Assembly: GCA_023548195.1 (NCBI GenBank) | Contig: JAJHZJ010000531.1 | Coordinates: forward strand, 7,985,900-8,049,899 | DNA: 64,000 bases | Direction: 5' to 3' | DNA from: Bettongia penicillata ogilbyi | Lineage: Eukaryota > Chordata > Mammalia > Diprotodontia > Potoroidae | Part shown: positions 43,206 to 53,976 of the stretch, piece after piece | Layout: every line of letters begins with the position of its first letter | Position numbering within the stretch: position 1 is the first letter of the stretch | The notes under the pieces: generated by a model | What the model was told of the DNA's origin: nothing | What the model saw: only the letters and a program-made list of their open reading frames with translations | Database searches by the model: none | Made by a program: the position numbers and the translations under genes

Positions 43206-46200
43206 CCTTACCATCAGAAAGCTTAGGATGGAATCTTGCTTGTGGGAAATGGGAGCACGCCTATTGATTTTTCAGTGGCCCAGACACCCACAGGCCTGGT
43301 TCTCTTCTTCTGACTGCTAACTTCTCCGAGACTGTTGGGAATTGTTGTGAACTCAGAAATGCAGCTGAAACAATGGATTGAATGGCTAGAGGCAATGTAA
43401 GTCAGGGACCTGAGCAACAGCAGGAAAATCAGCAACTAAGTCCTGCCTTGTGTGCACCAGTTATCTTAGGCAGGACCATCCTTTTGGGGGGCTTTCAGAG
43501 CATTAAGTCTTAAGATGGGGTACCAGGGAGGGGATGAGTGAATATATCCCATGAGTATTCCTTCGGAAGCCATATGAAGAAATGCTGGAATTCTTCCTCT
43601 GTCTGCTCTGGAGAGAGGGGGGAGGATGGAGAATCTAGAAATCTAGATTCTGGGAAGGATCCTTTTGAAATTGGCTTGAAATCAGTCAGAGTAAATTGAC
43701 ATGAATAATTGGATTTTGACCGGTCTAATCTACAATTAGTTTATTTCCTAAAAAGAGAGGATATGTATTGCTCTGTCTGTTCTGTATTTGTGAAGTGTTT
43801 TGTTAAATTGGAAAGTAAGCCTCAGATGAGTGAAAGGGCTGGGGAGAGAGAAAAGGGGGGGAGAATGCTTTACTGTATGGCTTGATAACAGTGTTAATAG
43901 AAAGTTTGAAAACTTTTAAGAAGTTGCTTTAAAAAAAAAATCTTTCTTTCTGCATTCTAAAGTCTGGCCAGGTTGTGAATATGGAAAGAAAGAAATATGA
44001 CTCTTTTCAGAGTATTCAACTTTAAAAAAAATGTAGCTCTATTAGTGAAATTGCTAAATTAAATTAAATTCTTAAGTTTCTTTTTAAGGAATAAAGAAAC
44101 TGAAAGAGGTGGTGAGTATTCGGTTACTATAAAAGGAGGGGAGGAATACGGATGGGATGTGCTTGGACCTTGTACTTCCTTTCCCCTCCCCCATCTCACT
44201 TAAGAAAATGTTTAGCTTGATTGGGAAACCAATAGACAAAGTTAGGGAAGGTTGTTGGATTTAAACATTTCAAAATTGTTTACTGTGATCTGTTGTTATC
44301 ACTGTTAGTTACTGAGCTCCTAAGTCTTATGCTTGGAAGTCACACTTTGTAAGTACTAAATTATTTAGGCCCTTTGCCTGGGCAGGGAGGTTTTTTTAAT
44401 CAATCTGATTTAAAACTTTGAATCTGGGAAGGTCTTTCTACCTCAGATAAGGGAGTGGCAGACCATTTTCTACCTAAAGGAGGATCTCTTTTTGTAATGG
44501 AAATTAGCAGAGTAAAGGACAGGCAGTCTGGAGTGAAAGTTGAGTTTTGATTTAATGAAATCTCAAAGCTAAACTCTGTACTTTATGTTTAAATTAAGTA
44601 AACATATCTGATACAAGACTATATGTGTAAAATTATAAATTCACTTTAGAACTTCAGTGATTTCTCTTAGAAGCATTAACCCTGTCCATGTGCTCAGACC
44701 ATGTGGACAAGGGGAAGCTTACCCCCACATATGATTTAAAGACTGGAATGAGACTGGGAAAGCTGGTCTGCTGGGCCTGGGAAGGGGAAAGGGAAGGGGA
44801 GCTGGAAGAGGTCTTTTCAGCTCTTTAAGGAAGCAGTGTAAAAAAGTGATTATTATGGGAAGTTATAAATAAAGTTTTCTTTTAAATAGCAAGAGTATTT
44901 TTTTTTTAAAAAAAGGAAGGATGAAATGTTTTTCACTAGTGATTATAAATCCAGATTTGATAAAATTTTAAGTTAAAATCTGTCCTGAAGGAATAACGAG
45001 CAGCATCTGAGAATGTTCTTCCTATCAGGACTAAGCAGAAAGATATTGTTATTTCTCACTTATGATTGTAAAGTGCTTAACATAAGGGATGGGTATATTA
45101 GATGCAACATTAATCTAATGTAATTGTCACATGATTTTTAAATTTGGAGTTTGTTATAGATTGGGGTTTTAAAAAGGATGTGATAGAAATTTGATAATTT
45201 GAAACTTATAATTGGTTATAAATAAGCAGTGAAAATGATGTTTGTTATATAATGGTAGAGTTAACTTTTGCTTTGTTTAAGCTAGAATGAGAATCCAGTG
45301 CAGACAGTTATAGTTAAAATGTGGAGGAAGGTTGGATAGTCTGAGTAATGGAATTGAAAAGATGAATAAAGGTTTTGATTGCAAATATGAAAGGCAGATA
45401 AAAAGGCTTGAATAGTTCAGGATGGTTCAGTTTCATATAGTTTCAGTAAGTAGTGAGGGTGTGAGGAAGTATTTTAAGAAGAGAGAAAGAAAAATCCCTT
45501 AACTTGATTTAATTAATAGCTCAATCAAAGTTGAGATGACTATTAGATCAGGTGATAGTACACTCAAGTGGTGGTAAGGAAGTGAATTACTGTGCATTCA
45601 GCTGAATGGTTAATGGCTTATTTAAAGTTTTAAGTAAACTTAAATTAAGTTTAAATTTTTAAGTAAATCTAAATGTTGTTATATTAGAAATTACCTTGTT
45701 AGATTAATGATGAATTGGTTTAAAAAACTGTCATGAATTTTCTGTAAGAGTTTCCTTGTAGAATTCTTCTTGAAAAAATGAGAATCCTTTTAAAAATATG
45801 TACATATATTTATATAAATATATGAGTGTGATTTTCAAGCTTGTTCCATCTCAGGTTGTATTAAGTATGCTAAAAGTTTATTTCTGCTGTTAAGAAGGAA
45901 ATTTTAACTAAAATTGTTTTTGCTATTAATCAGGCATTTGCAAAAGTATGTAAAAGGAAGCTTATGACTAAATGTGAAAAGGCCTTGGGTTTTAGATCTT
46001 GTAATTTTTGCCAATTATGTTCATGAAGGTTTTGTGATAAATTGTAAACTGTTTTTAGAGGAAGATCTGTTGTATGAAAAAATATTTTGTACTTATCAAA
46101 TTTATATCTGTAAACTAATTTGTCAAAATAACATCAGGTATTATGGGGGGGTTGGAAGGTAAGGGACAAGATTAAGGAAACTAGAAATTTTATTGCTCCA

Positions 46201-48591
46201 GGAAGCTCTGAGGTAAATTTTAAGAAAGTCTCCTGGCCCTATCCCCCTTTCTTTTTAAAGTCCAGTCATTACTGAAGAACTTCTTAAGATCTAATCTGAA
46301 TTGGAGTTGCTCAGCGGAGAGATGTTAACTCTTTCTATTGTGGAAGGAGAGGAGTGGTCCCATGCCCACCCAAGATTCGGAGGGTTTAAAATAATCACCC
46401 AAGTGATGTGGCCCTTCACTTGGTTAAAGTTATAATCTCTATGTAAAATATAAGCTGTATAAGGAGTTCCTAAACCAGTAATTTGTGTTGGTGATAAATA
46501 ATCTCTAGTGATTGGTTTTTGGGACAAATTTAAGATGTGAGTCTTGGTAAAATTTTTGATTAGTAAAATCTGTCATCTAATGTACAAGCCTCAGGGGACA
46601 ATTCTGTCCTCAACCTGGGATGGGAACCTTCTGGCTCTATTTCCCCACTGTGTTCCTTTGAAAAGGAACACTTCTTTTAAAGTTTCCCACTTGACTATTT
46701 CCGAGTCTGACTGTAACGTGGAGATGAAACTCAAGTACAAATGTGATGTTGTTTAAACTGAACTGTAATGGTATGGAATTGTTGAGGACCCAAAGACAGC
46801 AACACACTGGGTCCTGTTTAAATGAATTCAACCCAAGCCATCATTCAACTAAAGAAGGTCAAAGTTTGTTATCCACAGAGGGACTGAGGAAGGAGTGGCC
46901 CCAGGTGGTCTTGATGGGAGTGACCAGTAACCTGGAGAATTGGATTGATAGGACATAGTGATATGCTTCTCTGCGCCTCTAGAGAGCCAGTTCATGTGGG
47001 ACAAGGTGAGGTTTTCCAGGACCCTTTTAAATAAATGGGACTAAAACTCTTTGAGGGTAATGGACAAAGGTCCTAACTTGGAATAAAGTCTTTACCTGTT
47101 ACAAAGACCCACTGAGTAAATACAATTAACTGAATCAAGTTACTGAGACTAAATCAGAGACATCTTTAGTTTGGGGATCTATTAGAGCAATAACTTGAGG
47201 TTTTAGTGGTAAATTTGATTTTGATTGTTATTTAATCAGGAATTAGAAAGAATTAAGACTTAAGACTTGCTTCAAAAACTGTTCCTTAACCAATGTGAAA
47301 TTATAGTCATATCTGAAACTTGATTATTGGAGCTTGCTATTTTAAGATTTTATGAGACTATTAACTGACTGTTCTGAGTCTAACTCCAGATATGGATAGC
47401 AGGAAAGGCGGCCTGAGCCTCTAATCCATGATGCCAGTAAGCCTGTGAGATGCTGGTATGAACTGCAAAAGGTGATCTCATGGGAAGGGTGGGAGAGTGG
47501 CTGTTCAGCCTGGGTTGAGGTAGGATTCTCCTGACTCAGTTTCCTCACTGACACTTGGCAGACTTTAAACCTGACTGAATGCCAGTTGACAATCTACTCC
47601 TGCCTTTAAATGACATGAAGTTGGGGAGATGTTGTTTCCCTGAAATGTCCCTACTCTTAATGGCAATTCCTATAATCAAAAGTTTTGTAAGCTTAATACC
47701 AGATCTATTAAATAATAGATTGTTGGTAGGGGAACATCTGAGGTTAAGTTTAAAATTAAGCTATTAGGCATAGGACTTTAGACCAACAACAGTAAATTAG
47801 GCCCTTTAATTCTTAGTAATAGTGTGGAGACAATCAGGTCAAGGGCTTGGGAAGTTATTATTATATAGTTACTGTTTTCTCTCAGTCGGTTAATGTTAAA
47901 AGAAAAATGGTTTGTGGTCTATATTGCAAATGCTTTAAAAGAAGCATCACATGACCAAAAGTTGGAATTGTTTTATGATGTGATATGTACTGTGTTAAAA
48001 ATGTTGTATTTAAGTACTGGAACCTGCTATTGACTCCTTAGTGAAATCTCATCCTCCTGATGGGGGAAACGAATAATGAATTAATGTAAAATGTAAAAAC
48101 TGGGTTTTAATGTGAATTTATTAAACATGACAATTGACCAAAGTTCCAATTTTGATTTTGTAGGAGTGATAAGTGTATAAAGCTTAGGAATGGTCATCCA
48201 AAATGGTATTAAGGTCAGTTTTGTAGGAGAGAGGACATCTGGATTTCTACAAGAAGATAAAGGGAAGAAGAAGCTGAGATGTTGTGCTGAAGACGGCTTG
48301 AACAAGCATACAGACCAGGAAACTGCATCAGATGATGTTCCTTCCCAGACTGCTGTATGAGGTGGAACTTCTGAATAGACAATTCATTGATTTATCTTTT
48401 CCTTTTGAATCTCTGTATCTGTACTTGTAACAAGGGAACTGCCCCCCTTGTAATTTGTCAGTGTGTTGGTCAACTTTGCTCCCTTCCCATATTCATATAA
48501 AGGAGGATAGATGGAGGAAAGAATTCATAGGGGAAAGAATGTGAGGAGGTATTTATTGATTAGATTTAGGTGTGGAAACAGAAATTTTAAT
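43206..48591 (+). other. ERV interior without recognisable retroviral genes
   Basis: About 5.4 kb of AT-rich sequence. Open frames are short (at most about 84 codons) and scattered over both strands. None shows a zinc-knuckle, protease DTG, RT YxDD, integrase or Env pattern I can recognise. Either the element is non-autonomous, with an unrelated interior packaged in trans, or it has decayed beyond reading. The LTR similarity argues against extreme decay. Confidence 0.65.
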
Positions 48592-48607
48592 AAAGAAAGA
48601 GAGGGGA
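48592..48607 (+). other. Polypurine tract
   Basis: A 16-base purine run, aaagaaagagagggga, lies two bases upstream of the 3' LTR. Retroviruses use such a tract to prime plus-strand synthesis. Confidence 0.88.
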
Positions 48608-48609
48608 TT

Positions 48610-48998
48610 TGTGGGAAGTAAAGTTCTCTTGTCCACATTCCTAGGTGATAGGGGTTGTGACCTAGCATGGACAGGTGAGAGATCAGATTCAAATGCGCAG
48701 GCCCAAGAAGCTGCGTGAGGAAGAGCCTATCAGAGAGGAGAGCATGGAGTCACATGGCCAGGCGACAGTGTCTTGGGACATCCGAAGTTCAGAAAACAGT
48801 ATAAGAAGCCCCATCTTCCTCCACGTGTTGTAGGCTTCCTGTAATCTATCTATAACCTTACTGGGGAGTTTACCCATCCATTCAGGGGAATGGATGTAAA
48901 GATTAACAAAGGCCTTCCTGATTTCACAAGTAATTTTCTATATTTAAGGTGAGCACGTTTCTCTGTTGGGGGCTTGTTAAATGGATGCACTTCTAACA
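48610..48998 (+). repeat. 3' LTR of the ERV
   Basis: It begins TGTGGGAAGT and ends CTTCTAACA, collinear with the 5' LTR. TATA-like tataaga is at 48800-48806. The polyadenylation hexamer is altered to AACAAA at 48905-48910. Confidence 0.9.
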
Positions 48999-49084
48999 TC
49001 CTACAAGACAAATTTTGCAAAAAATTTTTCCTTGTCTAGCAAAGCATACTTAACTCAGGTTACTCGTAAACTGAGGTTCTACTG

Positions 49085-49112
49085 TACATTCTAGTGAGGG
49101 AAGGTGATGCCT
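49085..49112 (+). mobile_element. L2 LINE 3' fragment, right part
   Basis: Sequence tacattctagtgagggaagg continues the L2 text interrupted at 42158 (the TA is duplicated). Confidence 0.8.
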
Positions 49113-49545
49113 AAAATGAGATCCAAAGCTGGAAAGGACTTCAAAGCCTTTCCAGTCTTTTCCCTCCATTTACATGTGGAAACTTCAGCCGAGAGAGGCT
49201 AAATAACATACCCGAGATCATACAGGGTCAGCTTGGTGGTGCCCGAATGCACAGAGTGCTGGGTGTGCAGTCTGGAAGATTCATCTTTTCAGGTTCAAAT
49301 CTGACATCAGACACTTACTAGCTATGTGACCTAAAAAAAAGTCACATAACCCTGTTTTCCCCACTTCCTTCATCTGTAAAATGAGCTGGAGAAGAAAATG
49401 GCAAATCAATCTAGCATCTTTGCCAAGAAAACCCTAAATGGGGTCATGAAGAGTTGGACACAATTGAAAAACAACTGACTGAACCAAGATCACACAGATA
49501 GTAAATAACTAAGACAGTATTTGAATACTCAAATCAAATCATGTT
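49113..49545 (-). mobile_element. MIR SINE split by a Mar1-type SINE
   Basis: Inverted MIR phrases ctccatttacatgtggaaac and gagagaggctaaataacata end at about 49227 and resume at about 49487 (agatcacacagatagtaaat, gtatttgaatactcaaatc). Confidence 0.65.
49228..49486 (+). mobile_element. Mar1-type SINE, full length
   Basis: The head ggtcagcttggtggtgcc is followed by ggttcaaatctgacatcag (B box), gctatgtgacct, catctgtaaaatgagctgga, tctttgccaagaaaacccta and atggggtcatgaagagttgg. The 11-mers agatcatacag (left) and agatcacacag (right) flank it as a target duplication with one mismatch. Confidence 0.87.
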
Positions 49546-49559
49546 TTCACTCTTGTGGA

Positions 49560-49812
49560 ATGAAAACAATCATGGATTGAGAGTCAGGTAAAACCTGAGC
49601 TCAAATCTTGCTACTCACTCACTAGTTATGGGATCCTGACAAATCTTGTAACCCCTCTCAGCCTATTTTCTTAGCCACAAAAATGGAAATAATAATAGAC
49701 AATAATAACCTCACAGAGTTGTTGTGATAATCAAATCAGAAGAAATGCGATATTATGTGGAAAATGCTTTACAAACCTTAAAGCACTACATGTTATAGTC
49801 ATTGTTGCTGAA
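49560..49812 (+). mobile_element. MIR SINE, nearly complete
   Basis: It reads ggattgagagtcaggtaaaacc, gctcaaatcttgctactcac, gggatcctgacaaatcttg, cacagagttgttgtgataatc and aaaatgctttacaaacctt, which is full MIR order. Confidence 0.8.
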
Positions 49813-50214
49813 TTTTCTTGGTGGTTGTTACAGAGCAGTGGCAATTCTGAGGTTATGCTGCTTTTCCAGAGACCAACTATCTCAGGAGTTTTCTTGGAGA
49901 TTTCTAGAAGTACCTAGAATACTGGTCCCTGGAATAACACAGACCTTTTAGCTCTCCCTCAGGTCTCTTCTGCTACAATTAGAACAGGTCCACCTTTTTT
50001 TTTTCTTGACTCATGGTGAGCTCTTGTACTCTCTAAGGAAACTTTCTCCCACAGTTGCTGTACATATTCCCTTCTAAGAGTGTTGAAACTCAGTTATTTA
50101 GATTTGTCAACAGCCCTGAATTCCTCTAAATATGTCTCCCTCTACTTAATAGGATACAAAGGTGTACAGGCAAATTGAGTCCAAGGAGCATTCCTGGGTA
50201 TCCATAATCTCATG
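49813..50214. other. No recognised feature
   Basis: This is unassigned sequence. Confidence 0.45.
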
Positions 50215-50462
50215 ACATAAACATGTGAACAACAGTGTGGAGTGAGAGACAGAGAGCAAAAAAAACCTGGGTTCTAGTCCCACCTCTTATATTGGTAGTA
50301 TGACCCACAGGCAAGTCATTTAACCTCTCCTTGCCCCTAGGTAGCTCTTTAACACTATAAATTGCTGGGCATTGGTAGAGGGAGTTTCCTCTTTTGGAGA
50401 TCCCTACTCTAACAAAATCGCAAGACTCAAAAAAGAAAACCAAGCTAAAATCTAATAACAAT
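50215..50462 (+). mobile_element. tRNA-derived SINE with gtttcctc tail
   Basis: It reads acctgggttctagtcccacc (B box), acaggcaagtcatttaacc, actataaattgctgggcattgg, agagggagtttcctctttt and aacaaaatcgcaagactc. It is the same type as 19666-19862. Confidence 0.68.
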
Positions 50463-51164
50463 GCAGAGGTACACTGAAATCCTATTATTACAAAGACAGA
50501 TGCACAGGTAGATTCCCTGTGAAAGATTTATGGGGAAATATGAATTTGCACCACCCAGGCTAAGGAAGCCATGCTCTACATGGGTTGGAGGGGGCATCCA
50601 CACCAATGGGATCACTGTTTCAATGTATCCAGGTATAAATGAAACTGCCCATGAGTGGTCACCAAGAGAGGGAAAGAAACAGTATGCTATTACAGCTTGA
50701 GCCCAGGATAGGAAAGTGCAGTGACATTTCTAAGATTTATTGCTATTGTCCAGTTTTATGGTACATTAGCATTTAAATAGTTTCTTCAATATTTTCTCTT
50801 GAACATCATAATAACACAAACCTTTTCTATTTGACTTACATAGTGATTTGTTGTTTAATTTTTCCTTAATTTTTAGTTAGATGTTATACTGTTTTGTGGC
50901 TAGGCCTTCCCCCCAAAAAACTTGAAACTATAAGCCTTGGATTTGTTCTCTCATCTTTTTCCGTAAAAATAGACATGTCCCTCTCTTCCCCTGCCCTGTA
51001 ATAGAGAAATTGTGGAAAACTGTATAGCTACTCCACAGGGACACCTTGTTCTTTCCCTCATGAGTGCTCATCTACAATGGGAATCCTCCCAAGTGGCTCA
51101 GCCCTTGAGCAAAACAGAAAATGAAAAGTATAAATAAGAGCTGGCAGATGGATGCCACCCAAGC
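50463..51164. other. No recognised feature
   Basis: This is unassigned sequence, AT-rich in the second half. No coding signal was seen. Confidence 0.45.
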
Positions 51165-51300
51165 CATTCACTCACCACCATTCTTCCAGTTTCCCAGATG
51201 AAAAACCTTGGAGTACTCTGACGCCTTCCTTTACCTCATTATCTATACATAGCCTGCTACTAAGAATGATATAATCCAAAAATACTCCCTTGGCTTTGGG
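51165..51300 (+). mobile_element. Possible L2-type ORF2 fragment
   Basis: The stretch caaaaaccttggagt-like (gatgaaaaaccttggagtact at 51197) resembles the L2 ORF2 sequence that follows the RT box in intact copies. It is short and decayed. Confidence 0.4.
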
Positions 51301-51557
51301 CTACTCATCAGATGATCTCCCTCGCAGCAGGCTGCCTCTGCTCTGGACCTGCCCTTTCCTTTCACCTGGTAACTCTATTTTGCCCTTTTCTGGACATTTC
51401 AAGATGCCGTGATATCCATGTTCCTTACTTGGGAATGTTTCCACTCTATATAGAGAAACATGTTCAACATTAGGACAAAATTCCCTTCAGTGGATGCCAG
51501 GGCAATGCCTGGGTATTTGGTGCCTATACAAGTATCAGGTGAAATGTGATGGGAGAT
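51301..51557. other. No recognised feature
   Basis: This is unassigned sequence immediately left of a SINE. Confidence 0.45.
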
Positions 51558-51567
51558 AGGTGCTCAC

Positions 51568-51814
51568 TGGGCAGCTAGGTGGTGCAGTAGATAGACCACC
51601 TGGAATCAGGAAGATCTGGGTTCCAATCTGACCTTAGACACTGACTAACTCTGTGACCCGGGGCAAGTTACTTAACCACGTTGACCTCAGTGTCTTCATA
51701 TGTAAAATGAGCTGGAGAGGGAAATGGCTAAACCACTCCCATATCCTTGCCAAGAAAACCCCAAAAGGGGTCATGAAGAACCTGACGTACCTGAAAACAA
51801 CTGAACAGCAACAA
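51568..51814 (+). mobile_element. Mar1-type SINE, full length with exact target duplication
   Basis: The head tgggcagctaggtggtgcag (A-box region) is followed by ggttccaatctgacc (B box), ctctgtgacccggggcaagt, tgtaaaatgagctggagagg, ccttgccaagaaaacc, aaggggtcatgaag and an A-rich end. The 10-mer aggtgctcac flanks it at 51558-51567 and 51815-51824. It is the best preserved copy of this SINE in the window. Confidence 0.93.
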
Positions 51815-51824
51815 AGGTGCTCAC

Positions 51825-52251
51825 CAACTGGTGCTTGCTCCTATCATATAACAGGGAGGGTATCCAGTACAAAGTAAAAAAAGGGAGAGCGCTTCCCTAT
51901 ATGGTGAGATTTCCCATTGACAAGAGATATTGTACTGACTAAACCATGTCCTGGAAAATTTCATGGTCTCCTAAACAAAGTCCATAATCACTCAAAGAAA
52001 TCTGACCTAATGTCCAAATATGTGGTCTGCCTATTACCCAGACTATGGTATGCAGTTGGATGGATGACCCATTGAACTGGTCCATCAGGATATATATCCT
52101 GGAAAGGCAGCACACACAATGAGATAGATCCACAATTGAACAGAAGGAGTTTGGAGTGGGTTGCATTTAGGAAGTTATGCAGTGATTTTAATAACCTGAA
52201 ATGCCTCCCCTTTTTAAAAAAAATACCAATATTCTCAAGAAAATGCTAATT
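51825..52251. other. No recognised feature
   Basis: This is unassigned sequence. Confidence 0.45.
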
Positions 52252-52378
52252 CAGGAGTGGGGAATCTGTGGCCTCGGGGCCACATGAGGCCTTCTAGACC
52301 CTTAAATGTGGCCTTTCAACTGATGTAAGAATCTAGAACACCACATGTAGCCTCAAGGATGTAGGTTCCTTATCCCTG
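52252..52378. mobile_element. hAT-like MITE (Charlie-type ends)
   Basis: The left end CAGGAGTGGGGAATCTGTGG and the reverse complement of the right end, CAGGGATAAGGAACCTACAT, form a degenerate inverted repeat. The interior carries the ggcctcggggccacatgaggcc palindromic phrase of Charlie-type MITEs. Flanking 8-mers tgctaatt and cactattt match weakly. 127 bp, non-coding. Confidence 0.75.
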
Positions 52379-52930
52379 CACTATTTGTATATACCAAGTG
52401 TGGAATACCACATTATCTATAGAATTAAAGTTGTGGGTTACTCAAAGGGCCATGGAGAGAAATATGGTAGACATGAGCAGTCTGCACCACATTACCAAAA
52501 AAGCGTTGTACAGGAGAAATAAAGAAAATAATATTATCATGGAAATGTATGAATAGAAAAAAAAGAGAGTGGATAGTCATGTAGTTAGAACAGGAATAAA
52601 AGATGGAAAGCCCTTATGAGCATATTGGTGGCTCCCACAAGGTCAAGAGCTCTAGGCCTTCAATTTCTTAAGTGGACACCCTTCCTACCCCAAGGAAGAC
52701 TATGGTAGAATATGGAAAAGAATTATAAGGAAGGAGAAGACCCTAATAGGTTTGGGCTCTATACCATTGGGAGGAGTGCCAAAATCCATTGAATCCATTG
52801 TGGATCCATTGAAATATTTAAGTAATGGAGAAACATTGAAGATTTTTGTATCAGGGAATGACATTGATAGAAGTCTTTTAGGTCTTCCTGAAAAGTTGCG
52901 CTGGAAATGGAATGTTTAAAAAGCATATAT
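52379..52930. other. Mostly unassigned; an old-repeat phrase near 52800
   Basis: Positions 52800-52875 (gaaatatttaagtaatggagaaac...gggaatgacat) resemble 59070-59160 and may be L2-related. The rest is not recognised. Confidence 0.4.
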
Positions 52931-52931
52931 G

Positions 52932-53372
52932 ATTGTGATGGTGTACTGCTGTGCTATAAAAAATGATGAAGGAAATGGTTTCAGAAAAATCTTGGAGAAT
53001 TTATATGACTTGATACAAAGTGAAGTGAGCAGAACCAGAACACTGTGCATAGTAATAGCAATATTGCTCAATGATCAACTGTGAAAGACTTAGCTACTCT
53101 AATCAATACAATGATCCATGACAATTCCAAAGGATTAAAGATAGAAAATGCTATTCACCTCCAGAGAGAGAACTGATGAATTCTGAGTACATATTAAACC
53201 ATTTTTTCACTTTTTCTTGCCTTTTATTGGCAACAATTAATATAGTAACATCTTTTGCATGACTTAACATGTATAATGGGCATCATATTATATGCCTTGT
53301 CAATGAAGGGCTAGGGGAGGGAGGGAGAGAATTTGAAACTCAAAATGTTTTAAAATATAAAAAAAAAAATCC
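52932..53372 (+). mobile_element. L1-type 3'-end fragment
   Basis: The decayed ORF2 C-terminus (gtactgctgtgctataaaaaatgatgaagg at 52944) is followed by gcagaaccagaacactgtgc, agagagagaactgatgaattctgag, a G-rich 3' UTR block (gggctaggggagggaggga at 53309) and an A tail. A sister copy is at 60690-61170. Confidence 0.78.
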
Positions 53373-53499
53373 TACTTTCAATGTGCTAGGGAAGAATATT
53401 GGCCAGTTAATTGGGTCCTTGCAGTGAATACCCATGTAAATAAAGAATGCTTCTCTAATAGGAATAGCCAGTCACCCTCATATCAGAAGACTGAGAACC

Positions 53500-53970
53500 A
53501 GAAAGGAGATTAGCGAACACTTAATCTCACCCCCTCATTTTACAAAGGAAGAAACTGATGTCTAGAACATCAAGCCACTTCTCTCTTATCATCCACTTCT
53601 TAGAATCCCTAGATTACTTCAAAGCCCAGCTTCTGCAGCACCTCCAATGCAATACTTCATTTGGAGACCAAGCTGTTAATGACCTTTCTGAAATGATTCT
53701 GTAATCTACTTTGATTATATTTTGTTTTTACTTCTCTGTGTATGTGTTCAATCCTGTGATTAGAATGTAAACCTTTGAGGTCAGGGACTGTTACACTTTT
53801 TGATCTGTGTAATTCTAGCTGATAGTACAGTGACTTGCATGTAGTAGATGCTTAATAAAGATTTGTTGAATTAAATTACTCCAAGTCACACAAATAGTCA
53901 TTAGCAGAAACAAGATTCAGACTCAGGTTCCTAGAAAATCTACTGCTCTTTCCACTACTCAAAGGCTGCT
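53500..53970 (-). mobile_element. MIR SINE split by an L2 3' end
   Basis: Inverted MIR phrases tcaccccctcattttacaaagg and gaagaaactgatgtctag (to about 53590) resume at 53877 (tactccaagtcacacaaatag, gattcagactcaggttcc). The L2 piece at 53592-53876 lies between them. Confidence 0.65.
53592..53876 (+). mobile_element. L2 LINE 3' end
   Basis: It reads cttcaaagcccagcttctgc, aatgtaaacctttgaggtcagggactg, gtagtagatgcttaataaag and atttgttgaattaaat, the terminal L2 order. Confidence 0.72.
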
Positions 53971-53976
53971 TCTGTA

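Larger units (their letters stand above)
42791..48998 (+). mobile_element. Endogenous retrovirus (ERV1-like), two LTRs, non-coding interior
   Basis: A provirus of about 6.2 kb has LTRs at 42791-43184 and 48610-48998, a proline-tRNA-type primer-binding site at 43188-43205 and a polypurine tract before the 3' LTR. A proline primer is typical of gammaretrovirus-related ERV1 elements. The 5.4 kb interior has no frame above about 80 codons, and I recognise no gag, protease, RT, integrase or env motif. It sits inside the Tigger-like element. A perfect 4-6 bp target duplication is not visible (ttctg before, tccta after). Confidence 0.88.
42159..49084. mobile_element. Tigger-like (pogo) DNA transposon interrupted by a retrovirus
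   Basis: The left end CAGTAGCACCTCGGTTTAC (42159-42177) and the right end, which in reverse complement reads CAGTAGAACCTCAGTTTAC (49066-49084), form a terminal inverted repeat. TA flanks both sides (42157-42158 and 49085-49086), the target of Tc1/mariner and pogo elements. Without the retrovirus the element is about 720 bp (42159-42790 plus 48999-49084). It has no transposase frame, so it is a non-autonomous Tigger-type element. Confidence 0.85.
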
